Source: Sorex araneus (Eukaryota; Chordata; Mammalia; Eulipotyphla; Soricidae). Taken from it: a DNA stretch of 64,000 nt. Shown here piece by piece: positions 10,456 to 23,619 of this stretch; position 1 is the first letter of the stretch, and each line of letters begins with the position of its first letter. The stretch is taken from assembly GCF_027595985.1 (NCBI RefSeq), contig NC_073302.1, forward strand, positions 164,469,951 through 164,533,950, given 5' to 3'. Made by a program: the position numbers and the translations under genes. The notes below the pieces were generated by a model. That model did no database searches. It was not told the origin of the DNA and saw only the letters and a program-made list of their open reading frames with translations.

Positions 10456-10950
10456 TCTTCTCTTCTGTGGCCATCACTGAAGTGGTAACAGCTAAAATGA
10501 AGTTCAATCCTGTGACTTCTAACCAGAGCAAGAACTGTAAGGAGCATTTCTACACACCTTCCCACAGTCACAGGAAGACTGTCTCCTTCTCTTTCCAAAG
10601 ACTTGAGATAAAGTACAATGTGTTCCTCGGGTTGTGAGAGGCATCTACAAAGATCAGTGAATTGGCCTAGTAGTCCAAGTTTATGGTAAGAAAAATCCCA
10701 TCTACATTGAACAAGCCCAGTGGAAGAAAGCAAGTAATACAACTGCCCATGTGGGCATTCATCCCAGTAAGGTGGTGATCACTAGACTAAAACTGGACAA
10801 AGACCACAAAAAGATCCTTGAACACAAAAACAAATCTCATCAAATAGGAAAAGAAAAGAGCAAACATAAGGAAGAAACAATAGAGAAGATGCAGGAATTT
10901 GGTTACCCTACATACAACTTGATTTCAAACTGTAAAAAGAAAAAAAAAGG
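10456..10950 (+). pseudogene. RPL26P: Processed pseudogene of ribosomal protein L26
   Basis: A retrocopy of the mRNA for large-subunit protein uL24/RPL26. A 5' UTR-like piece (GTGGCCATCACTGAAG) precedes ATG at 10497, which begins M-K-F-N-P. The first half is broken by frameshifts and stops. From about 10751 the frame is recovered and reads [17 protein letters not shown], then [19 protein letters not shown]. The normal TAA after the final Glu (10895-10897) is changed, so the frame runs on to about 10965. There are no introns, and an A-rich stretch follows at 10934-10950. I cannot separate RPL26 from RPL26L1 as parent. No clear TSD was found. Confidence 0.93.
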
Positions 10951-11115
10951 AATTCACAAAAAATAGATGATGCAAAATGGAAAGTAGAATTTACCTGAGG
11001 TGTATCTGTAAAGACACAAAAGCCTAAGCCTTCTCTAAACGAATGGAATGAAACTGTCAAGGAAATGGGATGGTATCTCTAAACTCTGTAGTCTTTGAAA
11101 TTCCACCAGATTTAT

Positions 11116-11275
11116 GTTTGTTTGGGGGCCACATGACAGTGCTGGGGGCTACTCCTGACTCTCTGCTCTCAGGTCCTTTCTTGCTGTTTGAAAAACTTGA
11201 TACCAGGGCTTAAAGCCAGGACACCCCAGCATATGAAGCACACACTCAGTCCATTGTGCTCTCTCTCGATCCTCA
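11116..11275 (-). mobile_element. Type A SINE, old, minus strand
   Basis: TTTGGGGGCCACATGACAGTGCTGGGGGCTACTCCTGACTC at the tail side and GCTCTCTCTCGATCC at the head side keep the order of a reversed type A SINE. The middle is strongly diverged. Confidence 0.7.
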
Positions 11276-13869
11276 CCGGCATTTTTAATAGATCACCAGA
11301 GTAGAAAAGCTCTGGGTTGGAACCCAGGTGTTCTGACATGCATTCACTGGCCACATTATATGCTGCTAATCAAAAAATAAAGTGGTCTAAATTGTATATG
11401 GTGTCGACAGTGTTTATTTCTGCTGTATGTCTTGGGAGGCATGGGATGAAAATTTGTACTTAGGTTTGGCTCTAATCGTATTTTAATAAACTCTCGAATA
11501 CATTCTGGTGGTTTTGAAGGAACACGTAGGGTCACCAACATTTAAGTCACTTTCCCAACTGGATAAGCATTTAGTTTCCTCACACCTTGATAACTAATAC
11601 AAGGATGACTGTGGAAGGACAGAGAGGTGGGCATGGTACATGGCAACAAACATGTTCCGTGTCTCTTAGATGACACAACAGAGTGATTCTTTACAAAATC
11701 CAATCCAAATGCTGCCACTCAAGTCTTCGAGGAAAGTTCTGAACCCTGGTTAACTCTCCCTTTTCTCATTTGCACAGAGGCGGGCTGACAGTAGCTTTAG
11801 TTGATCACTTAAAATATTGGATCCTGGAAACTAAATGATAAATGCATCTTCATGTCACTGTCACAGATGGCTGATTGGTGGGAAATGCACACCCCACAAG
11901 GACATTCTGAGGGATAAACAACAGCTCTTAGAAATATAAATAGCTCTCATAAAAAATGTTACCATGCACATGCTTTCTGCCAAGGTAAACTGTAATTTAC
12001 ACTTTTACCCTAGGCATAATTGTTGGTTTATCCCTTCTTTCTGTTCACACCCACCTATTCCTCCCTTGGGCCTAAAAGCCACAAGAGTTTTCACAAAAAT
12101 AATCTTTAAAACATATATTCACCCTCTTTCTGACCCCTTAAACTAGCTCTTTATTACTCCAGGGCATTTTAAATTGTTCTAAATTTGTTTTGGAAGCTGT
12201 AGGTGTATTCTCCCCTCTTTGAATTCATAACCCCCATTAACTTTCGTGGGAATCAGTAACACACATATCAAAGTGAAGCCTGGCCCTCGTATGTTTAAAT
12301 CATGATCAAAATATATTTATGATAAAAGTAAAAATAGGAACTGAAATCTGTGTAAACGTGTATTACAAAATGAGCCCATGTTGTGCTTAATTAAAGAAGT
12401 TTGCATCTCTGGGTAACTAAAATGGCATTCTAGCCCCCTGGCACTATTTCCAATATGTCCTTGGTCTCAAGTTATTTACTATAAAGTGTCCACATTATAA
12501 AATGAAATGTGTGTGAGAAACTTGTCCCTGTGTATCTTGTTCTATAAATACAGAAGAGCAAAGGCACTGTTCTGACCAATATTAAGTCACCTGTGGGTAG
12601 AATTTGATCTTACCAATTTATTGTCAGATTTTTAAATTATGTTACAACACTTGCAAAATTTGCATATATAACTTTGCCTACAAGGATGCCCATGAAAATT
12701 GGGTAATGGGCTTCCAAACAGACCAATTTCTTCTACAAATCCAGATCTGTGTAGTGCATAGCCTCTCTATGAACATTACTAGGAGGCAAATACAAACTTT
12801 ACATACATATTTTGGTGCCCCTTTGAAATGTTTGCTTTGAAATACAGATATATCATACATGCAAATAAATACACTAATTCATCCATGCAGTTAATGATAT
12901 GAAGTCAACTCTAAACCCCAGAGCAGTTAGAAATGCAATATTAAAATTCATTTCCATTTTACAAATAAACATTGTGCATTTCTCAGATAAAATATGAGAA
13001 AATATGAACTGAGGTGAGTTTTAAACAGGGTTTAAAATAAATGGATCTTTTCTAAAATATATGATCATTCTGAAGAGACCTGGTAAGGTATTTCTTAGTA
13101 GCACTAAAGTGGTATTTTGTCATTACCAGAGTAAATGATGCAATATTAAATAACACTTTTAAAGGCAAAACATTCAGGGCAGCTTTCAGAAGTACTCGAG
13201 GAATATACATGTAGAATATCAAAACAAAGAGAAATCCCCTCCCACTCCATTATATTCCTTGAAATTGGATTAAAATAGGCATTATAAAATTAGCACTTGT
13301 AACTTGTGAAATGCAGATATTTTAGAAATATCGATTTTAAGCTCAACTGACTTCCCTCCATAGGTTTGTTTGAATGCACAAGGAAGCTATTTGAAAACCC
13401 TGATGATCTTCACCTTTCCTCATTCTCTTGGATTTCTGCCTCACATCCTCTTTTGGAGCAGCAAAATGAGCTGCTTTTCTTCAAATGAGCTGAGCTATGC
13501 AGACTGAGTCCAGAGCATTTAATTAAAGTGGCTAAGCAGTGGCAACTGTTTTAAAAAGATTCAAGATGACTTTTCCTAAGACTTCTGCAATAACCACAAT
13601 AATCCATACCATTTATGCAACCCCTACTAAAACACAAGAACTGTGGCAAGCCCCTTATGAACATATCTGCTAAACCTTGAAATACAAAATAGGTATTTCT
13701 CAAGATTAAAAGCAAACAGCAAAAGTAATATGTAGAGCATGAGCACTGGACCAGGATTCACCTTCAGAACCCTCAGCCTCTTTCTGCCTCCTGTGTCCTA
13801 ATCTTGTAAACCTTACGGAGTCAATACATTCAGCTCCTGCTGTGCTTAGGAAAATCTCACAAAATGAGG
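11276..13869. other. 2.6-kb repeat-poor stretch, no gene seen
   Basis: The longest stretch in the window with no recognisable SINE, L1 or simple repeat. Open frames are short and show no family resemblance. It contains TAATTA-core strings (for example near 12388 and 13520), which are common in AT-rich DNA and prove nothing alone. Confidence 0.6.
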
Positions 13870-14285
13870 CCATGAGAGCATAATCTTTTCCATTTAATTT
13901 TATGTGCTAATAGAACTTTGCATGAGATCCACCCTCTTAATAAAAATTTTAATGTGTAACACAATATTGTTGACTATAGGTATAATATTGCATAATATTG
14001 TACAGCAGATCTCTAGAATTTCTTCATCTTGTTTAACTGAACTTTACGACCATTGATTAGTAACTCTCCATTTCCCTCTTCTGCCAGTCCCTGGCAACCA
14101 CCATTTCACTCTTCGATTATATAAATTTGACTCTTTTAGATGCCTTCAGTAAGTGGAATCATATACTGTTTGTCTTTCTCTGAACTGGCTTATTTAACTC
14201 ACCAGAATATCCTCAAGATCATTCATGTTGTAGCAAACAGAAGAAATTCCTTCTTTCTCAAGGATGAATAAAATCTCACTGAATA
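13870..14285 (-). repeat. Old L1 3' UTR (L1M-type), minus strand
   Basis: Blocks typical of mammal-wide old L1 3' ends appear in order: GAGATCCACCCTCTTAATAAA, TACAGCAGATCTCTAGAA, CCTGGCAACCACCATTTCAC, AAGTGGAATCATATACTG, ATCCTCAAGATCATTCATGTTGTAGCA. Unlike the shrew-type L1 3' UTRs elsewhere in the window. Confidence 0.85.
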
Positions 14286-14490
14286 TGTTACAAAGTTCCC
14301 TCCTTCTGAGGACATCTTCCCCTTGCTCTCTGAACAGCTATTTGTAATGGTGATTTCTTTTTTTCTCTCTGGTTTGCCCCTTGTTCCTACCTTGGGTCAT
14401 TATGAATGTTTTTCTTCTTTCAATAGAAAGTTTCTTCAATTCTCCATCTCACTCATCCAGTTTCTGCCAAGATACTAAGAGGGCATCAAA

Positions 14491-14651
14491 GGGGACCGAG
14501 TGATAGTACAGTGGGTCAGGTGCTTGCCTTGAATGTAACTGATCTGGGTTTAATTCCCAGCATCCCATGTAGTTCCTCAAGCCCTGCTGGGAGTGATTCC
14601 TGAATACAGAGCCAGAAGTAAGTTATAATTGCCAGGGGTGACCAAAAAATT
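14491..14651 (+). mobile_element. Type A SINE with tail grown into a microsatellite
   Basis: GGGACCGAGTGATAGTACAG head, TTTAATTCCCAGCATCCCATG and a diverged 3' end CAGGGGTGACCAAAAAATT. The A-rich tail passes straight into the GAAA tract. Confidence 0.85.
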
Positions 14652-16234
<1,583 letters not shown>

Positions 16235-16776
16235 AGAGGGAAGCAGATAAGTTAAATGAGTCAGAAAGAGAGGGACAGTCATAGAGGGACTGCACTCATT
16301 TGTGGAGTGTAGGGTAGCATCACATGAGGCTGACACCCAAGGATGGTAGATACAAGAGTCAGGGGGATTGCTCCATAGCTGGAAGACTGCTTCATGAGCA
16401 GAGGGGAGAAGGCAGATGGAATAGAGAAGGGATCACTAAGAAAATGAAGGCTGGAGGAACCATTTGGGATGGGAGATGCATGCCAAAAGTAGATAATGGA
16501 CCAAACATGATGACTTCTTGTGTTGTGTTGCAAGCTATAATGCCCAAAAGTAGAGAGAGAGTATGGGTAATATTGTCTGCCTTAGAGGCAGGGGGAGGGT
16601 GGGAAAGGGGGGCATACCTGGGGCATTGGTGGTGGGGAATGTGCACTGGTGGAGAGGTGGGTGTTTGATCGTTGTGAGATTGTAACCCAAACATGAAAGC
16701 TTGTAACTATCTCACAGTGATTCAATAAAATTTAAAAAATTAAAAATAAATAAAATAAAATAAGAGGCAAGCAGAT
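16235..16776 (+). mobile_element. L1 3' end, severely 5'-truncated, 14-bp TSD
   Basis: Contains only the last codons region (GAGTCAGAAAGAGAGGGACAG) and the 3' UTR with GGGATGGGAGATGCATG, CACTGGTGGAGAGGTGGGTG and A-rich tail. AGAGGGAAGCAGAT at 16235-16248 and AGAGGCAAGCAGAT at 16763-16776 are the TSD with one difference. Confidence 0.92.
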
Positions 16777-16834
16777 GATTCAATAGTAGAACATAGCAAG
16801 TATGAATTTTATACCATTTCTTTCATTTCATTTT

Positions 16835-16999
16835 CTTTGGGGGGGGCACACCCAGCAGTACTCAGCGCTTACTCCTGGCTCTGTGCTTATGTATCACTTC
16901 TCGAAGGGCTCAGAGGACCATGTGCAGTACGGGGGAGACTGAACCAGGTCAGCCACGTGCAAGGCAAGCACCTTACCTACTGTAATATCTCTCTGGCCC
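16835..16999 (-). mobile_element. Type A SINE, minus strand
   Basis: GGCACACCCAGCAGTACTCAG at the tail end, GGTCAGCCACGTGCAAGGCAAG near the B box, TCTCTCTGGCCC at the head. Moderately diverged full-length copy. Confidence 0.88.
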
Positions 17000-18039
17000 T
17001 GAACTTCCTATTCTTTAAGTCACTCACGTGAAAGTGATTTTCTTTGCATTTAATGTTAAGGCATTTTCTCCTTATTAAAAATATAGCTCGTCACTGAAGG
17101 TCATGAGAATGTCAGAAATTTAGATAATACCTCTGACCCCATTGACTAAAGTACTTTTTAAAATGTTGGTGTTTATTATATCCCAGAGAAAAATTATATT
17201 CCAGGCTTGCTCATTGCCTGCTCTCAACTTTTGTTCAGTGAGCACTCTCCAGCTAGAATCTCCTGGATATGTCTCAAAGATCCAATCCTTCTCTCCCTTT
17301 CTGCAGTGTCAACAAAAATTGCAAAACCTTATCTCCTGGTTTAATTTCTAAAAATTTACCAAAGACATCTTGGTAATTTTTCCTCTGGAACATAGGCCAA
17401 TAAACTAGCTTCTCTCTAAAATGCACTTTTTACTGTGTTTAAAAATGTTGCGTGCTCTCACATTAACGGTTTTACTGTTCAGCCAGACACAGTGTTACCA
17501 AGAAAGCTGCTTTTGCTCTTTATAGCAAGTCTTGAATGCAGGGCAATTTGCATAGATTAAGGAAACCTAGATCTACATACTTGTAAAAAGACAATACAGG
17601 GGCAACTCTAATTTTAGTATTGCCACTTTCAAAAGGACTCAGGAGTGTATCCTATTAAAACAGTATTTAGACTAAATTCAAATATTTCCTGTCCATGCTA
17701 TGAGTGGAAAGACACCTATCTCTGTCCCAAGTATTACTTGTTTAAAAAGTAGACACATCACAACAAGCAAAAGGTCTTTTATAAAGACTAAAGATAAAAA
17801 AATATATATATTATTACCTTAGTCCAAATCACCCTAGACTTTAAAAGAAATTTTGCAGGGAGAGATGAAATATATTTCAGATTTTATACAGGGAAAACGA
17901 ATTTTGCTTATCTAATTTTTTGTCATCAAAGTATTATATTTTTAACTAAGCATTTAAAAAACCTATTTAAAATCAAAGAAGCAATCACCAGGTATGTAAC
18001 CCTGGGTTCAAGTCTTGGCGCCAAATAAAAATAAAACTT
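17000..18039. other. No recognised feature
   Basis: About 1 kb of AT-rich DNA. A possible SINE head scrap (GTAACCCTGGGTTCAAGTC) lies near 18000 but is too short to call. Confidence 0.4.
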
Positions 18040-18205
18040 AGAGAGCTAGGGAGAGTATAAGGGAGCATGTACAGCAGGATTGCCCCTTGTATGTGCATGA
18101 GCCCAAGCCGGCTCCATCCCCAGCATCACATATGACCCCCCTGAACCTTCCAGTGATCTCTGAACACACAGCCTGGAGTAAGCCCTGAACACCCACCTAC
18201 ACACA
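18040..18205 (+). mobile_element. Type A SINE, old
   Basis: GAGAGCTAGGGAGAGTATAAG head, CCCCAGCATCACATATGACCCCCCTGA, CACACAGCCTGGAGTAAGCCC. The order is retained but divergence is high. Confidence 0.7.
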
Positions 18206-18242
18206 GACAGAAACAATAAAGTAAAAACTAAAGAAGCTGTTT

Positions 18243-18430
18243 CTATAGTGGTCAAACATATGAACTGTGGGATTAGATAGCCTCTGCCACTTTATAGCTG
18301 TGTGACCACGGCTATGTTACTTAAATTCTTTATATTCCATTTTCTCATCAGCAAAAAATTCAGATAAGAAGAATGCCTGCCCTGTCCAGAGAGTTAAATT
18401 AAATAACATACAAAATACAATTCAAGCATC
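18243..18430 (+). repeat. MIR element
   Basis: The MIR core GCCACTTTATAGCTGTGTGACCACGG is followed by CTATGTTACTTAAATTCTTT and TTTTCTCATCAGCAAAAAAT, the usual MIR order. Ancient tRNA-derived SINE shared across mammals. Confidence 0.85.
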
Positions 18431-19159
18431 AATAACAATATACAGCAAGTGTTATGTGTTTATTGTCACTGGTTCATGACTATAGATAAAAAGACCTTCA
18501 GAAAATAGTGATTGGTTAACAAGAAGTGACCTTTATCCACTGGTCACAGTTCTACTGTTAGAGATTTTTTAAGATAATAAATTAGGAGACAGATCATGTC
18601 TGCTACATGGACTGTAGTTTCAAACTGGCTATCAAGAAGCCCAATTCAATCTTGTTCTGCCATGTGTTAGATGGGACAAGCTACATGAGTCTCTAGATCT
18701 AGGCTTCCTGTTCTGAAAAGACTTCTGAGAGAAAATGATACTTGCTAAGCATTTATGATATAGTAGAAGCATGATAAATATTACCTGTTTTTATTAGGTT
18801 ACAATGAAGCTCATTACAGATGGCATGGTCTATGATCTATGAATAGATATTATCTAGCTTATCATGAAAACTGTACCAAGTGGAAGAAACCAAGTAACAT
18901 ACAGACCCAAACTGCTACACACAGCACATATCAAATTGCAAGCACATCTTATGTCAGTTTCATGGTATTCTGGCAGAAAAGCAAGTAGCTATAGTTGCTT
19001 TTCATATAATAAATCCAAAATTATTTCACAGTGGAAAGGGGAAATGAGTGAATAACATGAAACAGTTCAAGATGTAAATATTTCCTTTCACTGTGACCAA
19101 GTTCCTAGCCTTCACAATTTTCTGTAAAGTGATGGTGGGGAGGGGAGAACATTCCAAAT

Positions 19160-19950
19160 GGTTTAGCTAGTTCTCCCCGTCACCTCCGCCCCCTGTCCCC
19201 AACTTGCTGTAGCTTGAGAGATCTCCATAGCCTGGGCCACAGTTGGGTCGCATGATGGAATGAACTCTCTAATCTCCCTGAGACCTAACAGGAACAGGAG
19301 AACTAGACCAGAAACTTTGAAGCCCCGTCTGGAGGCTCTATTGTTGGTCCCCTGCTGCTGTTCTGCTTGTGATACTGCGTGCCATGAGCACCACAACTAA
19401 CAAGTGCCACAGCCAGAATGTGCAGCCTGAGCACCTGAGCCCTTCAGCTATTCCCGCCTAGCCCCTCCCATAAGTCTCAGGCCTCAGTTAAGGTGTGTGC
19501 CTGGATGAGAACACATGCAAATTCTGCAGCCACAGGCGTGCAGACCTTGATAAGCACATTGGGCCAGTGTGCGAGCACCACAATTTGAAGGGGAATCCCT
19601 CTAGAGCTCCACAGCTGAAAATGGGTGATTGTCACGGCCAGATGCATGGGTCAACCCTTGGTCATGACAATAACATCAACAACAATAAGATTCAGGGGAG
19701 GAAGAAATCAGAAAGAGAGGGACTCAGAGTGACTTGTGTCATTTATGGGATATTACATAATATGAGAAGAGAACAGAACCTTAAGGACTAAGCTTCCCAA
19801 GGGACAGGGGAGAGGTGGACAGGAGGGGACCAAGACAAGTGGAGAGAAGTGAACACTTTGGTGGAAGGTGTGATATTGGAACATCAAATGCATGAAACCC
19901 TGTTATCAAAAGTATTGAAAATCACAGTACCTGAAATTTTTGAATAATTT
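19160..19950 (+). mobile_element. Composite: GC-richer block plus older L1 3' end
   Basis: From about 19160 to 19690 the DNA is clearly richer in G+C than its surroundings, with no ORF I can place. From about 19705 it becomes an L1 3' UTR (GAAAGAGAGGGACTCAGAG, GTGAACACTTTGGTGGAAGG, ATTGGAACATCAAATGC, then A/T-rich tail). The junction lacks ORF1/ORF2, as in the composites at 9.5 and 28.5 kb, though the GC-rich blocks themselves are not obviously alike. Confidence 0.55.
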
Positions 19951-20140
19951 TTTTAAGGAGCCAGAGCAATAGTACAGCTGGTAAGGGCACTTACCTTGCA
20001 TGTAATTCATCCAGATTCAATCCCCAACATCCCATATGGTCCCCTAAGCACCGAGTAATTCCTGAGTTCAGAGGCAGGATTAAACCCTGAACATCACTGG
20101 GTGTGGCCCCAAAACCAAAAAATAATGATAATTTTTTTAA
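19944..20140 (+). mobile_element. Type A SINE, 13-bp TSD
   Basis: Body 19957-20127 with AGAGCAATAGTACAGC head and CATATGGTCCCCTAAGCACC. ATAATTTTTTTAA flanks at 19944-19956 and 20128-20140 are identical. It landed at the tail of the L1 composite. Confidence 0.92.
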
Positions 20141-20619
20141 AAGTTTTAACAAAATTGCACTCCGATGGAAAAACTATCAGACACATCCTCAGAAAATTTC
20201 TGAATATATTTCAACCAACAGTTCTCACTGATGTGTTCTTAAGACATAATTCATTTCCTCTGAAAATGCATTTGACTTTGTCAATAAATAGCAAAATAGT
20301 ACGCCCATCCTTCTTTTGCCCATCCCATCCCCTTCCTTCTGTCTGTTGACAGTGTAGTTGCGATGACTGGGGGCATATAGCATTGTCTGTGGGGTGCACG
20401 CTTCTTACTCTGGTCCTCACACTGCCCTTTCATTCACACATTCCTGTCGAGAATTCCTCCCCAGAGGAGCACTCCTACTCTAGTGCTAACACTTCTTTTC
20501 CAGTATGGTGTTCACATCCACTTGGCCACTGGGACGCTGCAAATCATTTGAATTGTAGATATCAAACTGTAGAGTGGCTAGGCATCACCAACAGGGCTGG
20601 CAGGATTCCACCTATTGGA

Positions 20620-20815
20620 AGTTGTGGCCCTGGGGCTTGAACTCACAGCCTCACACTTGCCAGAAAAGTACCCAACCATTGAGCACTCTTCCAGACCCCT
20701 GCAACATATTTTCATGTTGGTTTCTTTCTTTAATTTTGGTGGCATCAGAAATCAAATCCAAGGCTTCATGCATGCAAGACAGGTTTTCTACCATTGAACC
20801 ACATCCCTGGCCATG
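20620..20815 (-). repeat. Two old tRNA-derived SINE heads in tandem
   Basis: Two reverse-oriented units resemble a tRNA-like head: GGGGCTTGAACTCACAGCC...TTGAGCACTC (about 20634-20690) and TCAAATCCAAGGCTTCATGCATGC...ACCATTGAACCACATCCC (about 20751-20810). They look like an older tRNA SINE than type A; family not named. Confidence 0.5.
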
Positions 20816-20865
20816 GGTTGTTTTTTTTCAACTATCATAATAATTATTAAAATTTTTTTTCTTTA

Positions 20866-21030
20866 TTTTGGGCCATAGCTGGCGGTGTTTGGGGTCTACT
20901 CCTTGTTCTTTGCTTACAACCCTTTTCTCCCAGTGGTGATTCCTGAGTGCAGAGCCAGGAGTGATTCATGAGTGCAGAGCCAGGAGTAATCCCTGAGCAT
21001 TGCCAGGTGTGACCCAAAAATAAAAAAAAA
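20866..21030 (+). mobile_element. Type A SINE fragments with a 26-bp internal duplication
   Basis: A reverse-strand scrap (20866-20925) is followed by a plus-strand 3' half (about 20935-21030). In the 3' half the block ATTCCTGAGTGCAGAGCCAGG is repeated as ATTCATGAGTGCAGAGCCAGG. Ends in GTGTGACCCAAAAATAAAAA. Confidence 0.7.
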
Positions 21031-22104
21031 ATTCCATAGGATTCAATTCTTATAAATTGCCATTGTACCTCCTATGTACTAGCTTCTTGCTTTTAATCAT
21101 ACTTTACACTTTGATCCCAAGGACATTTTATGTGTTCATATTTTCTTCTCCAGCATGACTACAAGTGTCTTACTTTTCAACCTAGAACAACATGGACCTA
21201 ATATTTACTGAAAAAAGAAAGGGAAGAAAGGAAGGAGGAACAAGAAACACATGAAAGAAGGGAAGAAATGAAGGAGTCAAGTCAAACTGAAACAAAATGA
21301 TGATGAGGTGATAGGTAAAGGGCAGGGGCGAAGCAGACTGACATTTTTGCACAGTGGACCAGGACAAAAGAAAAATTATGCTTGGATAACTGTGACTATG
21401 AAATGTAGGTCAAGGTAAAGGCTTAAAACCTTTTCTATTTTTCCTATGAATGAAGGGCAATAAAACAGAAACAGCTGCCTTATGGGAACCTGGCTAATAT
21501 GTGCTGACATCACATCTTCTCATCACATGCTTCTACAAGTGAAGAGAAAGCCATCGAGTGGGAACTATCAATATATTTCCATATATATTTTGCATATATA
21601 CTAGACTGAAAGAGACTGAATTTGTGCTAAGGAGAAGTTACTAACAAAGTCTCCCATTTGGGATGTGGTGAGCGGTTATAATTGATGACAGTTTTCTCAC
21701 TGTAGTAATGAGAACAAGGTAGAGTTTTACCATTTCCCACTCCTCTCTTTATCACTAAAATAGATCCAGGGTGTGCCATTTTCCCTTCTTATTAGTCTCT
21801 GTCAAAAGGATAAGGCATCAGAATGTTAATGCCTGAAAGAACCTGAGGAAAACAAAGTTTTATAGTTTTGAGTCTCTGCTGTGTAACAGGGTGGCTATCT
21901 GAGAAAAAGATTTTAAGTACTTCTTCAGAGATTTTATCCCATTTAAGATTTTTTAACAAAACATTAAGAACAAGTAACTTATTTCTAAAAGGGATCAAAT
22001 GATAAATGTTAAAATATTGCAATTCTTCAATAATTACTCTTGAATTTCTTTCACTTTATAAGAAAGGTTCTTCAGTAGTAATCTGAGCCAGATAAATTTC
22101 CCTT
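21031..22104. other. No recognised feature
   Basis: About 1.1 kb of AT-rich DNA with no clear repeat or coding signal. Confidence 0.4.
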
Positions 22105-22383
22105 GCAATTCTGTAATTGAACTGGAACGATAGCACAGCAGATAGGGTATTTGCCTTTCCCACAACCGACCCAAGTTCGATTCCTCCGTCCCTCTCAAAG
22201 AGCCTGGCAAGCTACCGAGAGTATCCCACTCACACGGTTGAGCCTGGCAAGCTACCCATGGCGTATTCAATATGCCAAAAACAGTAACAAGTCTCACAAT
22301 GGAGACTTTACTGGTGCCCACTTGAGCAAATCGATGAACAACGGGGACGACAGTGCTTCAGTGCTCTAGTGCAATGCTGTAAT
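22105..22383 (+). mobile_element. Full-length type B (RTE-tailed) SINE, 13-bp TSD
   Basis: Body 22118-22370 has the tRNA head (GGAACGATAGCACAGC, AGTTCGATTCC), then TCCGTCCCTCTC, CAAGCTACCGAGAGTATCC, GGCGTATTCAATATGCC, then the RTE-like tail and a non-A end CGACAGTGCTTCAGTGC. GCAATTCTGTAAT and GCAATGCTGTAAT flank it (12 of 13). Confidence 0.93.
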
Positions 22384-22629
22384 AGGCCACCAATTGTATG
22401 AAGTAAAAAGGGAACATGGCTGGATCCCATTTTATAGCAGGTCTAAATTAAGGTAAAAATAAATTTCAATCAAGTCAGCTTGTCTCGAAATCATCTTGGT
22501 TACTCAGATTAATTAAGTTGAAGCACAGTAGAAGCAAGAGGTTTCTTTTGCTCCCCTGGGATTCCTTTGTTTATATGCCAAATTCATGAAGTCTTTACAA
22601 TTTATCTCCTGGAGCAGCACTTTGAAATA

Positions 22630-22835
22630 TTTAATACCATATTAGAACAGTGCCAGAAGCTCTGATTTGAGTCCAGTTTAGAGTCCAAGCAGTCTTCCCT
22701 TACCTGTCTGTGATTGTGGGAGGTTGATTAATCTCTCTGAGTCTCCGCTTTCTGATTTACAAAATAGGAATAATAATGGATTTAAGGGATGTCTTTAAAT
22801 AGATTATCTTAGAAAGCACTGTGTAAAGTTGGCTG
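22630..22835 (+). repeat. MIR element, diverged
   Basis: GCTCTGATTTGAGTCCAG, GGGAGGTTGATTAATCTCTCTGAGTCTCC, TTTACAAAATAGGAATAATAATGG keep the MIR order. Confidence 0.7.
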
Positions 22836-22857
22836 CATTTATTCTCCAAGGGTGATG

Positions 22858-23040
22858 ATCGTAGCAGCAGTATCAGCATCCTCTGGGAACTTGTTGGAAA
22901 TGACACTTCTTAGGTCTCACCTCAGATCTGATGAATCAGAAACGCTAAGATTGGAGCCACATAACTTCTGCTTTAACAAATCAACTGCAACCAATGATTT
23001 GAAGGGGTTCTGGCATTTGAGAAGCAGTTCTGGTGCATTT
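22858..23040 (+). repeat. MER5-like hAT DNA transposon remnant
   Basis: GCAGTATCAGCATCCTCTGGGAACTTGTTGGAAATG, then TGATGAATCAGAAACGCTAAG, then TTTAACAAATC and TTTGAGAAGCAG match the order of MER5-type non-autonomous hAT elements. The short reading frame here is not a gene. Confidence 0.8.
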
Positions 23041-23169
23041 TCCTTTACTAGCTTAAGCAAGGGTCTTTATTTGGGGGGGAGAGGGATGAGTGTTTCTCAA
23101 GAAGTGCTCACGGATCAGGGGGCCACTCCCAGTAATATTTGACCCAGTTATGCGGACCTAATAGTCAGT

Positions 23170-23330
23170 CCTAGGGCCCTAGCAATGCAGTGCTAAGGGG
23201 CAAGGGCTAAGTGGAGGGTGGTGTGGTGTGTGTGCAAGGTCATGGTCTATGCAGTGCTGGGGACCTAACTTGGCGACTGGTGCATGCTCAGAATGCTCTC
23301 CAGTCCTTTGAGCTATTGCATTGGCTCTAG
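23170..23330 (-). repeat. Old tRNA-derived SINE remnant
   Basis: AGTGCTGGGGACCTAACTTGGCGACTGGTGCATGC and TCCAGTCCTTTGAGCTATTGC read as a reversed tRNA-like head. Too diverged for a family call. Confidence 0.4.
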
Positions 23331-23619
23331 CAAGAATCTTAATGACCAAACTCAGCACTTCTGTTTTCTCATCCATAATAAAGGTCTTCATGTTTTGCTC
23401 CCAAACATGTTGTAAAAATTACTTAAGTAAGCACTTGTGAAGTACTGAGAATAGTACCAGGCAAGTGTAAACATAATTTAAGAGAATTGTTCTCTAACAG
23501 ATACAGAATGATTGTCTTATGTGAGATCTTCAGAAACAAGCTAAGGGAATCACCAATGGCAAAGGCAATGGTACAGTGAACTGGTCTACAGAATTGAGCT
23601 TACCATTGCTGGAGGATCA

